From Diploptera punctata (Eukaryota; Arthropoda; Insecta; Blattodea; Blaberidae), in contig JASPKZ010007429.1 in NCBI GenBank assembly GCA_030220185.1, forward strand, positions 1,022,001 to 1,086,000: DNA of 64,000 nt, written 5' to 3'. Positions 10,433 to 21,635 of this stretch are shown piece by piece (position 1 is the stretch's first letter; each line of letters starts with the position of its first letter). A program made the position numbers and the translations under genes. The notes under the pieces are model-generated. The model was given only the letters and a program-made list of their open reading frames with translations, had not been told where the DNA came from and made no database searches.

Positions 10433-10790
10433 TAAAAAATAAATAATAGTTTAAAAAAACTAAAACAACACGCTTTATTAGAAAACCGAACTAAAAAAAT
10501 GAAAAATAATTTTAATTTCCAACACGCTTGGGATAAATAATTTTACGATCAAAAGCGTGGGGTGCTTTTTATGATTTTTACATTTTCTTCTTAGAGACTT
10601 TTCTTTTACCAATATCTGTTTATTATCAAATATATTAATTGATAAAGAGCACCCCACGCTTTTGATGGTAAAATTATTTATCCCAAGCGTGTTGGAAATT
10701 AAAATTATTTTTCATTTTTTTAGTTCGGTTTTCTAATAAAGCGTGTTGTTTTAGTTTTTTAAAACTATTATTTATTAGTTTTATTTTAAA
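10433..10790. repeat. Fold-back element, about 140 bp arms
   Basis: The left arm (AACTAAAACAACACGCTTTA ... AAAAGCGTGGGGTGC) is the reverse complement of the right arm (GCACCCCACGCTTTT ... AAAGCGTGTTGTTTTAGTT), with a spacer of about 75 bases. No coding content and no hammerhead core. Confidence 0.8.
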
Positions 10791-11373
10791 GGGACTTATC
10801 GAGTTTTGTTGCGCAAAAACGAAAATTTTGCTCGATAGAGCGATTTTCAATCTTTACCTTAGGTTAGCCCATACTCATAATGGTTTGGTTTTGTTGATTA
10901 ATGAATTATACCTTACATTTCTTCATTGATTGCTATATGCCAAGTTTGGCTGCGAAGAAAACAACACTGGATATTTCTTATTTATGGTGTCTGATATGTA
11001 GAATTGATTATCTGTATATTATTTATCTTTACATGAATATAGCTTGAATATCTAATTTTGAATGCGCTAAAAATAGTTGTTGGAAAATTTTATGGGTAAG
11101 AAAAAAAACTTTTAACTAGGAATAACTTATAAAAATGACTTGATGATGTAAAACAATTACAAAAAACTGCGTGTAAAAAAACAGAGTCGAACCGGACTTG
11201 GGAATAGTCAGACCTTGAATCTAGCCGTTCCACGTGTACACAAGGTAAACACAATAAAAAGTTGAATCTGAGTCCAGTGTGTGAACCCTGTTGCCACTTT
11301 TGTAAACAAAGGGGTCCGAGAATCAGATCCATTTCATGTGAATATCTTAGGAGTTTTAGTTGCAGTTTTCATT
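10791..11373. other. Unassigned sequence
   Basis: AT-rich, with no gene that I recognise; the open frames are short and unconserved in appearance. Confidence 0.4.
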
Positions 11374-11530
11374 ATGTCCGTCGCCGTGGCGTGGTCGGTA
11401 GAGTCCCTACCTTCCACTCCAGCGACCCGGGTTCGATTCCCGGCGGGGTAGGGGATTTTAAATCTCCACCTTGGGTCTGGGTGTGTGTCCTGTCCTTGTG
11501 TTTATATGTGAGAATAAAATAAAAGTTAAC
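11374..11530 (+). mobile_element. tRNA-derived SINE-2
   Basis: Same head (GTCCGTCGCCGTGGCG), B box GTTCGATTCC and 3' end AATAAAATAAAAGTTAACA as the 7116 copy, followed by the short tail AGGTAAAACAAA. Confidence 0.85.
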
Positions 11531-11604
11531 AAGAAAAGGTAAAACAAATGCAAAACGAAAAGTTAAAAACAAGAAGGGAAATACAATAAGTCTAAAAAAA
11601 AAAG

Positions 11605-11760
11605 TCCCTCGCTGTGGTGTAGGCGGTAGTGTCCCTACCTTCCACTCCGGCGACCCGGATTCGATTCCTGGCGGGGTAGGGGATTTTAAATCTCCACCCT
11701 GGATCTGGGTGTGTGTGTGTTATAAAATAAAGTTAACAAACAGGTAAAACAAACAAAGAA
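11605..11760 (+). mobile_element. tRNA-derived SINE-2
   Basis: Third copy, 75 bases downstream of the second and in the same orientation. The head is altered (CTCGCTGTGGTGTAGGCGG) but the B box GATTCGATTCC, the body and the AGTTAACAAACAGGTAAAAC tail are intact. Confidence 0.8.
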
Positions 11761-11984
11761 AAAGGTAAAATAAGGACAAATAAGGAAAAACTAGTATTGT
11801 AAAAAAAGAGAGAGGTTATTTTTAAAAATATATATATAAGAAAGGAAGTAAGAAGGTGCTAAATAAAATTAGTCAAAGAAGGGAACTAAAAGGTACTATT
11901 TCTTCTATAAACAATAACTTTTAATTTATTTTTAAAAAATGAAATGTGCCATAATAAAATGCTAGTATTTGTAGAATAGAGATT

Positions 11985-12690
11985 TTTTTGTCCACTGATG
12001 TTATCTATCTATCTTCGGGTTTTTACAGCTGCTGCCGTCTTCCCGTGCCAAACCTCCAAAGCCTACGGTCTTGGGCATCTTCGATACTTAGCCCTCTAGC
12101 TTGCATTACTGTCTTCATGTTTTCCTTCCATGTTAACCTTGGTCTCCCTCTTTTCTTCTTTCTGTTCGGATGCCATTCATATAGTTGCTTCGGCCATCGC
12201 TCATCTTCCATTCTTAAGACATGTCCTAACCACTTTAATTCCTTCTCCACAATTCTTTCAATTATGCTTTCTTCTGCTTCCATTATGTTTTTCTCCGATT
12301 GAGGGTCTTTCCACTTTTCAGCGGTTGCCCTTTTACCAGCCGGCTGCTGGCCCTTCACATCCACATGTGTCAATCACAGAGGTAGATGATCAACAACCAG
12401 TGTAGGGGTGACATGTGGTTAGCATGTCGAGTCCCCCAGCCGTAATAGCTGGTTCCTCAACCTGGAGCCGCTACTTATTGTAGCTACCCAATTGCATCAC
12501 GATGCTGGGTGGGCACCGGTCCCATACTGGCCGAAATACCATGAGAAAATTTCTTCCCTCATGGAGACTCGAACCAGCGCAAGTCCCGTAGCTCTGCGCC
12601 AAGGCTTCCTACCTTAACCGCTCGGCTACGGCGCGGGACATTTATGTTTTTAATTTCCTTATTTGTGACATGTTCTACTGATGTTATCTC
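11985..12690 (-). mobile_element. LINE 3' end split by a SINE
   Basis: The reverse strand encodes the same C-terminus as the + strand copy at 16700-16985: ELKWLGHVLRMEDERWPKQL, KKKRGRPRLTWKEN, RRLWRFGTGRRQQL, stop. The copy is interrupted: the LINE continues at 12638-12690 (NKEIKNI), and 12294-12637 is a reverse-strand SINE-3. ATGTTTTT flanks both sides as the likely target duplication. Confidence 0.85.
12294..12640 (-). mobile_element. tRNA-derived SINE-3
   Basis: Read on the reverse strand the head is CCGCGCCGTAGCCGAGCGG (A box) and GGTTCGAGTCTCC (B box), then the body containing GGTAGCTACAATAAGTAGCG and ACATGTGGATGTGAAG. It is inserted in the LINE copy at this position. Related copies are at 25905, 34380 and 45303. 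Confidence 0.85.
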
Positions 12691-12699
12691 ATGGTAAAT

Positions 12700-12890
12700 C
12701 GTCGCTTCAGACCACGAGGGCAAGGATTCGATCTCCGGTCGGAACAAATTCTGAGGTTTCTTTGGGTTTTTTCATACTTTTATGACAAATATTAGGTATC
12801 TTAAAGGCCTAAATAATCCCCGAACACCATCTGGCTATAACGATTACCCATATCAAATTCGTCTTGTGTAGAAGCTATAAATGTATGATC
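12700..12890 (+). mobile_element. Divergent SINE-1 copy
   Basis: The B box GGATTCGATCTCC and the downstream body (ATGACAAATATTAGGTATCT, CTTAAAGGCCTAAATAATCC) align with the SINE-1 copies at 18190, 28239, 32541 and 52639, but with many changes. Old copy. Confidence 0.55.
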
Positions 12891-13011
12891 GAATGGTATG
12901 ATTTATCTTAAACGTTTGCGTTGTCTTGGAGACACCATTGGCTTTGGAAAAAAAAAACTGAAGTCATAAGTTCTGTGTCGTAGACTTATGTAACGTAAAA
13001 TATATAAATAA

Positions 13012-13770
13012 CTAGCTAATGCCCGGTGTGCGCTGCTACACGTAAATAAATGGTAATGTGTTTTTAGGTTTAGTTGAATAAGTAAAGGGAAAAATTATTT
13101 ATAAATTTGCTCTCTTCGTTATTGTAGCTAAAACAACAATAAGCTAATTAATTCTATTTCCAAATTAACTTTCATACAATCCAAATAGTAAATAAAATTT
13201 CATCTTCCAAAATTTAATATTCAAGCAATCGCTATAAGTAAAGCCATATCGTAATTATTTTTAGATACGACGTGCTGATTACCCGGCGTTGCCCGGGAAT
13301 CTACGTATCCCGATGTTCTTGGCATAAATGAGCTGAAACACAAAAGTCGTTATAAAAGAATACCCTCCGTGCGCTGCTTACGCTTGCCCGGGAATCTACT
13401 TTTCCCGATCTTCTTAGCATCAATGAAAGACAAAAATGGTTATTGTGAGTTATCCCTAAAATATAAACATATGCTGTCGCGGACTTTTTTGTTGTGTTTT
13501 TTATATATTCAATTCTGTATACATTAATTTGGTATATTTGTTATGGTTTAGGCAGCGTAAACCATTTAAGCGTCAAAATAGGGATTTTATTTCACGTTTT
13601 TCACTACAAAGGGTGATTTTTAGGGATGAAAGGGTTGAGTATTACAACTATATTATAGCCCATGTTCATCACTGGAATCTCCTGAACATTTTGTAAAAAG
13701 CCCCATCACAATCGGATCAACGGTATAACCGCGCATAAAGTACAAACAAACAAACATTAATTTTTATTAT
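13012..13770 (+). repeat. Interspersed repeat with CCCGGCGTTGCCCGGG units
   Basis: Begins ACTAGCTAATGCCCGGTGTG and contains repeated units with TGCCCGGGAATCTAC and TTCTTGGCATAAATGAGCTG, ending in ATAAAGTACAAACAAACAAA. The same sequence occurs in reverse at about 50330-51200. A widespread insect repeat type that I cannot place in a class. Confidence 0.6.
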
Positions 13771-14059
13771 ATTGTCATTAGGGCTATGTCGTCTCTTTTC
13801 GAAATGAATTTGGCAGAAACGACTAAAGGATAAAAAGAAAATTTTGCATATCACATCCGCTTTTTGTTACGTGAACGTTTATGTTCTATTGCATTAATTT
13901 TAATGTATCGATAGAAAGTGTATACGACTGAATTTGTATACAATTTTTAGAGGAAATCATGCTCTTTTGTTACAAGTCTATAATATATTTTGGGTTCTCA
14001 TGGGATATTGCATTTATAATAATGTGTGCTTACATTATTTACACTCTGTATGCATTTCC
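13771..14059. other. Unassigned AT-rich sequence
   Basis: I see nothing recognisable here. Confidence 0.4.
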
Positions 14060-14074
14060 CAGCAGACTAGCTTA

Positions 14075-14915
14075 CTTACTTACTCACTGACACTATCGAA
14101 TCCGTAGGCTCATGGCCGCGCGGACATAAGCTCTCCATACATCCCTATCCTGAGCTAATGCTTTCCAGTCATTCCCTGTATAATCTACTTCCCTCAAATC
14201 ATAGTTAATGTTATTCTCCCACCTCATTCTTGGTCTACCAACTGGGCGTTTTCCCTCTGGCTTTCCTACAAGAAGCTTCCATGCACGTCTTTCATTCCCC
14301 ATACGTGCAACACGTCCTGCCCATCGCAGTCTACGAGACTTAACTGTTCTTCTGTATCTGGCTTCCTATAAAGACCATGTAGTTCAGTGTTATGTAGTCT
14401 TCTCCATTCACCTGTCTGTTCATCTCTCTTTGGTCCAAACATTTTTCTAAGTACTTTATTCTCAAATACTTGTAATCTCCTTCTTTCCTCCCTTAAAGTA
14501 AGAGTTCATGTTTCGCACCCATATAATATAACTGGTAGAATAATAATTTTATATATTTTCAGTTTAACGTTTTTTGAAAGGAGTTGGGACATCAAGAGTC
14601 TCTGCAATGCATAATAGCATGCATTTCCAGAATTGAGCCTATGTTTAATTTCTTTGTGCATCTCATTCCTATTTGTAATTATTGTTCCTAGGTATTTGAA
14701 TTCAGCCACTTCCTCAAAATTTCCCTCATTTGTCATTAGCTGTCCATTTCCAGTATATAATGAATTTCTGCGTTTGACCATATATTTAGTTTTTATTGAT
14801 ATTTACTTCCAGTCCTAATTTCTTAGTGTTACTCAACAGTGTGTGCGTATTGTCCTTTAGTATCTCCTCGCTATCGGCCAATAGTACTACATCATAAGAG
14901 CTTATTAATACCATT
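14075..14915 (-). mobile_element. Young LINE insertion (GTAA-tail family), 15-base TSD
   Basis: A 5'-truncated copy of 841 bp on the reverse strand. It encodes the polymerase from before the YLGTIITNRNEMHKEIKHRL block (14506-14781) to the C-terminus (GKRPVGRPRMRWENNINYDL at 14093-14302), with one frameshift between. Its 3' tail is repeated GTAA at the left end. A perfect 15-base duplication, CAGCAGACTAGCTTA, flanks it at 14060-14074 and 14916-14930. Confidence 0.92.
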
Positions 14916-14930
14916 CAGCAGACTAGCTTA

Positions 14931-15197
14931 GATTCTCAATAAGGGAATGCGAGATTTAGAAAAGAAGAATTCTGGAGAACATGGCTAACAATAAAATATA
15001 TTACAATGATAGCGAAATAATTTTATTGATAACCAATAGATAGGAATTCCTTGATAGTAAACGCAGATAAGCAAGCATGCTCGTGCATGTTGACAGAAAT
15101 GTCATTCATTCTTGTCTGTTCATAGTTTTTAATGTCTTTACCAAGGCCAATGCGTTATTTCAAGGAGATAAAAAATTACACTTTGTATTACAAATTA
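14931..15197. other. Unassigned sequence
   Basis: No gene or repeat that I recognise. Confidence 0.4.
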
Positions 15198-15331
15198 ACT
15201 AACTCACTGGCACTATGGAACCCGTAGGTTCATGGCCGCACGGACATAAGCTCTCCATACATCCCTATCCTGAGCTAATGTTTTCCAATCATCCCCTGTA
15301 TAATCTTCTTCCCTCAAATCACATTTAATCT
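15198..15331 (-). mobile_element. LINE 3' end (GTAA-tail family)
   Basis: The reverse strand holds only the last 130 bases of the family (YTGDDWKTLAQDRDVWRAYV and MNLRV-like end), joined at 15332 to the 5' region of a different LINE. Confidence 0.8.
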
Positions 15332-15740
15332 TGGTAATACCGACTTGCCCCCTCAGGGGTCCTCATCTAGGGGATATGTGGATGGCGACCACAAGGTGCC
15401 CAAGCTGTGCAAAAGATTTCTTCCGCTTACTTGTGTTTTGCACTCTTTTAACTTTACTATCTAACCTCTCTTGGTTAACTCTTGTTTTTTTGACGCCGAC
15501 GCTATTAGGGCATCCGAGGGCTAGGGAGTCTTTCCTTTCTTTCATTTCTTCTTTTCTTTATTTTCTTTTCTTCTCCAGAAAAGCCTGACCAGAGGCTATA
15601 AGATGGCAGCCCCATCACTGGTCTTGCCTTCCTTTGGCCAGCAACCAATCGAAGGGACTATTATTATGCTTTCAAGTCTTATACGAGAATTTCCCGGAAA
15701 ACGCTGGAGGGAAAATTTTCTATAGGATCGTAACAGGCCT
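15332..15740 (+). mobile_element. LINE 5' region
   Basis: Starts CCCCTCAGGGGTCC...GGGGATATGTGGATGGCGACC and matches 42985-43260, where the same 5' region leads into an endonuclease start. Here the copy ends before any recognisable protein. The open frames inside are not convincing. Confidence 0.55.
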
Positions 15741-16095
15741 TGGCCTAATACTTGGAAGGAAGAAGAAGAAGAAGAATACCAACTTGCCTCACTATATTTA
15801 AAAAAAACAATAACGCGTCATTTGATATTTGTATACTAATTAAACCATTTAAATTTGCATTTGGCGTATTATTATGCGTACGGGAATATATATCCCTTCT
15901 TCTTTGTGTCTCACTCCGACCCGTCAATGTTATATGTCAAGGTATAATGGGAGTAGGTGTGGATATGTAAATATAACAAAAAATGTAATGAAATTACTGA
16001 AACCAAGATTAGAGATGGTTTAATTTAAATTTAAATAATAAAATGTACTCACTTTCTGTAACTCACTAATAAAAAGAAATCTAAATTTATATTTG
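15741..16095. other. Unassigned sequence
   Basis: A short GAA microsatellite near 15760, otherwise no feature that I recognise. Confidence 0.4.
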
Positions 16096-16126
16096 CTCTA
16101 ACCTCGACTTCATCATTACCCAGTGT

Positions 16127-16127
16127 A

Positions 16128-16178
<51 letters not shown>
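16127..16178. repeat. TA microsatellite
   Basis: About 25 TA units at the 5' junction of the LINE copy that follows. Confidence 0.95.
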
Positions 16179-16183
<5 letters not shown>

Positions 16184-17005
16184 GCTCCCAATAGGCAATA
16201 GATTTTTGCTGACATTACAATTTGCCGATGATCAACTGGTTTTAGCGCAAGACAATTTTGATATGGAATTCATGATAAAAAGGTTGAAAAGCACATATGA
16301 ATCATGGGGTCTCACAGTAAATTTACAAAAAACAGAATATCTGGCAATAAATAGCAATGAAAGAGAAAACTTAGTATTGGAAGATGGAATCCAAATAAAG
16401 CAAGTGAAACAAACTAAATATTTGGGAATGATTATGGATAACATCGAAGGTATAGGCAAAGAGAACATAAAACATAGAATTGAATTGAGTAGCAAAATAA
16501 TATCATCATTAAATTCCATATGGTGGGATAAGCATATTTGGAAAGACACAAAGAAATATATTGGTAAAACATTGGTGGAATCTGTTGCAATGTACGGAAG
16601 TGAGGTATGGACAATCAATAAGTACTACAAGAATAGATTAATAGCTCTAGAAATGGATTATTTACGAAGAAGTGCCAGAAAGTCTAAATTAGAACGTGTC
16701 ACAAATAAGGAAATTAGAAACAAAATGGAAGCAGAAGAAAGCATAATTGAAAGAATTGAGGAAAAGGAATTAAAGTGGTTAGGACATGTTTTAAGAATGG
16801 AAGATGAGCGATGGCCGAAGCAACTATATGAATGGCATCCTAACAGAAAGAAGAAAAGAGGAAGACCAAGGTTAACATGGAAGGAAAACATGAAGACAGT
16901 AATGCAAGCTAGAGGGCTAAGCATCGAAGATGCCCAAGACCGTAGGCTTTGGAGGTTTGGCACGGGAAGACGGCAGCAGCTGTAAAAACCCGAAGATAGA
17001 TAGAG
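16179..17005 (+). mobile_element. LINE fragment, RT palm to C-terminus, open 267 codons
   Basis: The forward frame contains the reverse-transcriptase catalytic box LQFADDQLVLAQD (F/YADD), NLQKTEYLAI, a YLGMIMDN block, GSEVWTI, and the C-terminal signature WLGHVLRMEDERWPKQLYEW / RGRPRLTWKEN / RRLWRFGTGRRQQL, stop at 16983-16985. The fingers and endonuclease are missing. Its 3' UTR is short (CCCGAAGATAGATAGA). It appears to be inserted in another repeat: CTTCATCATTACCCAGTGTAAG lies before it and GATGTTTCTCGTATAATTTAT after it, and these two words are adjacent at 30548-30602. Confidence 0.85.
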
Positions 17006-17419
17006 ATATATATTAATTGATGTTTCTCGTATAATTTATCATATTCATACTGTTATTATTATTATTATTTTATTATTATCATCATCATCATCATTATATT
17101 ATTATTATTATTTTTATTTTTATCATCATCATTATATTATTATTATCATTATTATATTATCATTATTATATTATTATTATTATCATCATCATTATATTAT
17201 TATTATCATTATTATATTATTATTATTATCGTATTATTATTGTTATTATCGTATAAAATGTTGTTTGTACATGACATTTACATTGCTACATTTAATGTAT
17301 CTTTAACTGTTTATAATTAGTATAGTGTATATCTATATTTGTCAAATATTTATATGTATTTGTGCTAGTTGAGTGGAAGAGAAGGCCTTATGGCCTTAAC
17401 TCTGTCAGAATAAATAAAA

Positions 17420-17497
<78 letters not shown>

Positions 17498-17500
17498 AAA
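17006..17500 (+). mobile_element. LINE 3' UTR with ATT microsatellites (ATT-tail family)
   Basis: Contains GTTTCTCGTATAATTTAT, a long ATT/ATC microsatellite (17055-17245), then TTGAGTGGAAGAGAAGGCC, TTAACTCTGTCAG and a terminal ATT array (17420-17497). The order is the same at 30571-30960. Confidence 0.75.
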
Positions 17501-17914
17501 TACGCGAGAGTAAGTCAATTCACATTGCTGCTGCACAATTTTCTTTTTTGCAACAAATGAATGAGTACACAAATTAATGAGTAATATCCATAAATTCCTT
17601 AGAGACAGTATATTTTTTCTTTGATTTTATTTATTTATAATACATACCGGTACATACATTTTATTTTTCTGCACTCCTTATCTATATGGACTTTAATTAT
17701 GTCAAATATCACACTCCTCCGTGCATGCAATGTGCTTAAAAAGGGGTACAAAGTTTTTCCTTCGCGTATTAATATGTAGATTCCCTTCGGTTTACATTTT
17801 CTAGTCCAGTTTCTGAGGCAAACTTCTATAAATATTTCAAATAATTATGGTTACACAAAGCAGGCTTGTAGTAATCCTTTGGTAGTACAAATTTCTGTTG
17901 ACAGCTTACATCCC

Positions 17915-17917
<3 letters not shown>

Positions 17918-17970
<53 letters not shown>

Positions 17971-18186
17971 TAATAATAATAATGATGATGATGATGATGA
18001 TTATTATGATGATGATGATTATTATGATGATGATAATGATAATGATAATGATGATAATAATAATGATGATGATAATAATAATAATAATAATGATAATAAT
18101 AATGATGATGATAATAAAATAATGATAATAATAATGATAATAATAATGTAATAATAATAATGATAATAAAATAATGATAATAATAT
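17918..18186 (+). repeat. AAT/GAT microsatellite
   Basis: AAT, GAT and mixed trinucleotide units over about 270 bases, immediately before a reverse-strand SINE-1. It is continued on the other side of the SINE at 18520-18575. Confidence 0.95.
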
Positions 18187-18520
18187 ACATCCATCCATAG
18201 TAATTCTGCCCGAAGGCAGGTCCTTCACTGCAATCATAGCATTTTCATGCTATGCTTGCAGCTTTACTAGGGAATTGTGTAGGTGTGGTAGCTTCCCGTT
18301 GCTTTCCACACCGGTGAAGGATGATGATGATAATGATGATAAGGATGATGGCCATATGATTTCGGGGACCGTTTGGGCCCTAAAGTTTTCCTGACATTTG
18401 TCTTACAGGTGAGGAAAACCCCCGATAAAAACCTCATCCAGAAAAACTGCCCCACCCGGGGATCGAACCCGGGCCCGCTGCGTGACAAGGCAGCACGCTA
18501 CCTCGAGACCACAGCGGTGG
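18187..18520 (-). mobile_element. tRNA-derived SINE-1
   Basis: On the reverse strand the head is TCCACCGCTGTGGTCTCGAG...GTAGCG (A box) and GGGTTCGATCCCC (B box). The body holds GGTTTTTATCGGGGGTTTTCC and CCTGTAAGACAAATGTCAGG. The 3' part contains GGAAGCTACCACACC and ends in the trinucleotide array. Inserted in that array. Confidence 0.85.
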
Positions 18521-18639
18521 ACGATAATAATATAATAATAAAATAATAATAATAATAATGATAATAATAAAATAATGGAGAAGAACTAAAACCCAGTATT
18601 GAATACACTTATTTAGGAACAAAATTAGACAGCTATTAC

Positions 18640-19183
18640 GCTGAGCAACAAAAAATAAACTTTTTTTTGTCTCAGAAAGAAAAATACGTGATTCTGATAG
18701 TATTTTTTCTCCTGAATTCAAATATGATACCGGTTTTTCTCCATCACGCAAGGTTTCCGAGAGACAGGAATTTATAATTTCAAACACTTTAATATTTTCT
18801 ACATTCGTAACTACACAATATTCGAGCATTCGGACTCTCCTAGAAAGTAAGAAATGACGATTTCCTGCTATATTTCGTCTGTGGAGCATCCCTCTTGATG
18901 GTCCAACAATAATCGGCCAGCATATTAGGATTCCATTTGCCTTGATATCTCTTTTCCATAGCTGAAATCTCCTGAGTTAGCTCATTTGGTTCTATTTTAC
19001 AATGGACAAATGGACGAAAAAAACGTTTATTAAAAAATAATTATTTAAATCCATTAATTGAAATTGAAATAAAAAAACTGTGGGCGATGGAGATATTCCG
19101 AATACATATTTGAGAACACGATAAAAAAACTGCATTAAGTACAACTATTGGTACTCATGAGACAAAAATCATGTTGACCAGTG
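18640..19183. mobile_element. TIR element, copy B
   Basis: Shares the left end (CTGAGCAACAAAAAATAAAC) and right end (AAAATCATGTTGACCAGTG) with copies A and C. The interior on the reverse strand has MLHRRNIAGNRHFLLSRR and VVTNVENIKVFEII, as copy C does, but with stops. Non-autonomous. Confidence 0.65.
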
Positions 19184-19373
19184 TTATTAGTCAAGTTGTA
19201 GATACTCGTAATTCATAATTGTTATTATATGTATAATTTAACCCTGGTGATCTTAACTCCTTCAGATAAAATAAATAAACCATTCATTTAAATAATAGTA
19301 ACAAGAAAATATAACCTCTTCGTGTTACTATCGTTCCTAATATTTCGTTTATGGGCTTCTGTAAAATCCTGCA

Positions 19374-20270
19374 CAGTGAAAGCTCCTTATTTGCGGTTCG
19401 CTTATTCGCTTTTTCATTATTCGCGGGTTAAAAAATTGCAACACAGTTCCTGTATTCGCGGCTAAACATTATTTTATTCGCGGATCCAGTCGGTATATTA
19501 GAAGAATTAGTATCTTTTATTAACGCATCGGCAACTTTTTTTTTTTTACTGCAGGCACACGTCGAGGCTGTTTTTACAAGGAGCAATTCAAACCAAGTGG
19601 ACAAATTAATATCAAAGTAAAATAAACCTTATTGTCACTAAGCCTAAAGTTCGTTTTTAACAGCCACCATCGCTGTTATTCACGTGCCGCTATGTCCGTT
19701 CGTATATACCGCGCTAGCCACGATCGGTGTTTTATTGTTTCAACCTGTCATTCGTTGCTATAATTTAGATTGAATAACACGAGTCTCTCCTGTTTTGTTG
19801 CCAGTTTATAATGTCGAGTAAAAGGAAAGAAAATTAGTTCCGAAGCTGAAAAAAGTAGTGTTGCCGCTTAAAGTAAAACTATAAATGTTTGTCAGTTTAC
19901 GTGTTGGCGAGTCGTTTGCATTCATATCACGCTGTTTCAATGTTCACGAAAGAATCGTACGATTCATCAAGAAATCCGAAGACAAAATAAGGAATTCTAT
20001 CGCTGAATTCACAGCTAAACATCAATCTGAATTGAAAAATACCTTTTAAAAGCGGCAAAATAGCAAATACAAATTACAAAGTTTTTTAAGCCCTTACCTA
20101 AGTCTGACAGTAGCCTAATAATTAATAGAAATTGTTCAAAATCTCTCATTAATTGATTTTATTTTGATAATTTTTATTTTATTTCGGAACCTTGGAACGT
20201 ATCCCCTATATACCCATACAAATTACCATTCCATATTTGCGGAACATCTCCCCGCGAATAAGGAACTTCT
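19374..20270 (+). mobile_element. pogo/Tigger-like DNA transposon relic
   Basis: Starts CAGTGAAAGCTCCTTATTTG with GCTTATTCGC repeats, and the far end has CCCCGCGAATAAGGAAC, which resembles the reverse of the start. Such ATTCGCGG termini and an ORF start ATGTCGAGTAAAAGGAAAG (near 19811; MSSKRKEN then stop) resemble Tigger-type elements. The rest of the transposase is not recognisable. Confidence 0.45.
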
Positions 20271-20344
20271 TCTTCTTCTTCCTTCCAAGTACGTTCCAAA
20301 GGCATGTTTTTAACAAACTGATGCAATCATCATCATCGTCCTTT

Positions 20345-20850
20345 CAAGTATTACGCCCAGTGGCCCGTTACGGTCTCCCGCCATCTCCGAAAAGGTCGAC
20401 CCACAGATCTTCTGCCTCGAGGAATGTAGTGAAGAATTTGTTTTGGTATTCTGTGACGATCCATGCGCTGAATATGGGCTAGCCAATTGTTTCTATATTC
20501 TTGGAGGTATTCAGATATAGGTACGATGTTTAACTCTCTGGCTATTGTTGAATTTCTTTGGTGGTCTAGAAGGCTATAACCTGCAGTTCGTTGCAGAAAT
20601 TTCATCTCCATGGCTGTAATATGACGATCATCCTGAGTTCTGATGGTCCAAGCTTCACTGCCATAACAGATTATGGGTCTAGCGAGAATTTTATAGATTT
20701 CCATTATTGTGTGTCTCTGCACTTTTGATGGTTTAAAAACTTGGTTGATAATTCTTAAAGCTTTATTATAGTTTTGTATTTTAAAGGATATATCATATTC
20801 CTCATTATAAGTTAGATTATATCCTAAGTATTTAAATGAATTCAAAATGA
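20345..20850 (-). mobile_element. LINE fragment, RT C-terminal 164 codons
   Basis: The reverse frame runs MNSFKYLGYNLTYNEEYDIS, ARPIICYGSEAWTIRTQDDR, EMKFLQRTAGY, WLAHIQRMDRHRIPKQIL, GRRSVGRPFRRWRETV, stop. It is uninterrupted but lacks the catalytic box. Close in layout to the 33160 copy. Confidence 0.8.
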
Positions 20851-20883
20851 TACAATAATAAAGAAAATAATTGAATATTCAAA

Positions 20884-21241
20884 ATATGCTAACCACCTAT
20901 TCCAATTTAATCATTGTTTCGATCCAAATTTTGAAATATTACATGTTTGTGATAAGGGTAAGAAGTTGGACCTTTTGGAGGCTCTAGAAATAAATAAATT
21001 GAAAAGTAGTAATCAACTGTTAAATTCTCAACTTGATTTGAATGAATCCCCTTTGTTAAATCTAAAAAAATTAAATTCATTATTGTTGTATTGTTGCTTA
21101 GATCAGTTGATATGTACTATAATAACACAATTAATAATTTAACATGTCTGAAGAATGTACAGTGTACCGAAACAGCTGTCACTGAATATATCTTAATAAA
21201 TATGAAAATAAAATAAAACTAAGTTTTATTTTTATTTAATT
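20884..21241 (+). mobile_element. Penelope-like element 3' end
   Basis: The forward frame reads NHLFQFNHCFDPNFEILHVC, then KKLDLLEALEINKLKSSNQL and a stop, the C-terminal tail of a GIY-YIG Penelope protein. After the stop comes a hammerhead-like core (21148-21180) and the terminal AAATAAAACTAAGTTTTATT. The same sequence forms the fold-back element at 1322-1840. Confidence 0.75.
21148..21180 (+). ncRNA. Hammerhead-ribozyme-like motif
   Basis: CTGAAGA, stem II with GTAC/GTAC (one pair weakened compared with the 1755 copy), GAAA at 21169-21172 and GTC at 21178-21180. It lies just after the Penelope stop codon. Confidence 0.5.
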
Positions 21242-21635
21242 AATCAGTAATAAAGTGTTAATTATAACATTAAAAACGGTTGGCGGAATGACCATAAGAT
21301 GTTAACATAGATAAACATATGTGAAATAAAATGAGGAATGAGTAACGAACAAAGTGCAGTTGGAACACTTGATCATTGTACAGATGTTGAGTATGACCTC
21401 GGCACTTGGACCCTAGTGTGTTATTTCTCATCCGTGTACGGGTGGATCTACCAGACCTTACTGCGTAACAATACGAATAGGAAAATTTTACTTATTAACT
21501 CATTAAAATGTTGTTACAGAACACCGGGATGAAGAAAAACTTGTAGACCTTCTTAACTTCTCTGACGTAAATGAAGGCATTTTTTATAGATGCTTTTTGT
21601 TTGAATTGCTTTATATAATGTTGCTTTCAAATACC

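Noticed and set aside
17879..18237. Poly-I, poly-Y, poly-N and poly-D open frames
   Set aside because: Translations of the AAT/GAT microsatellite.
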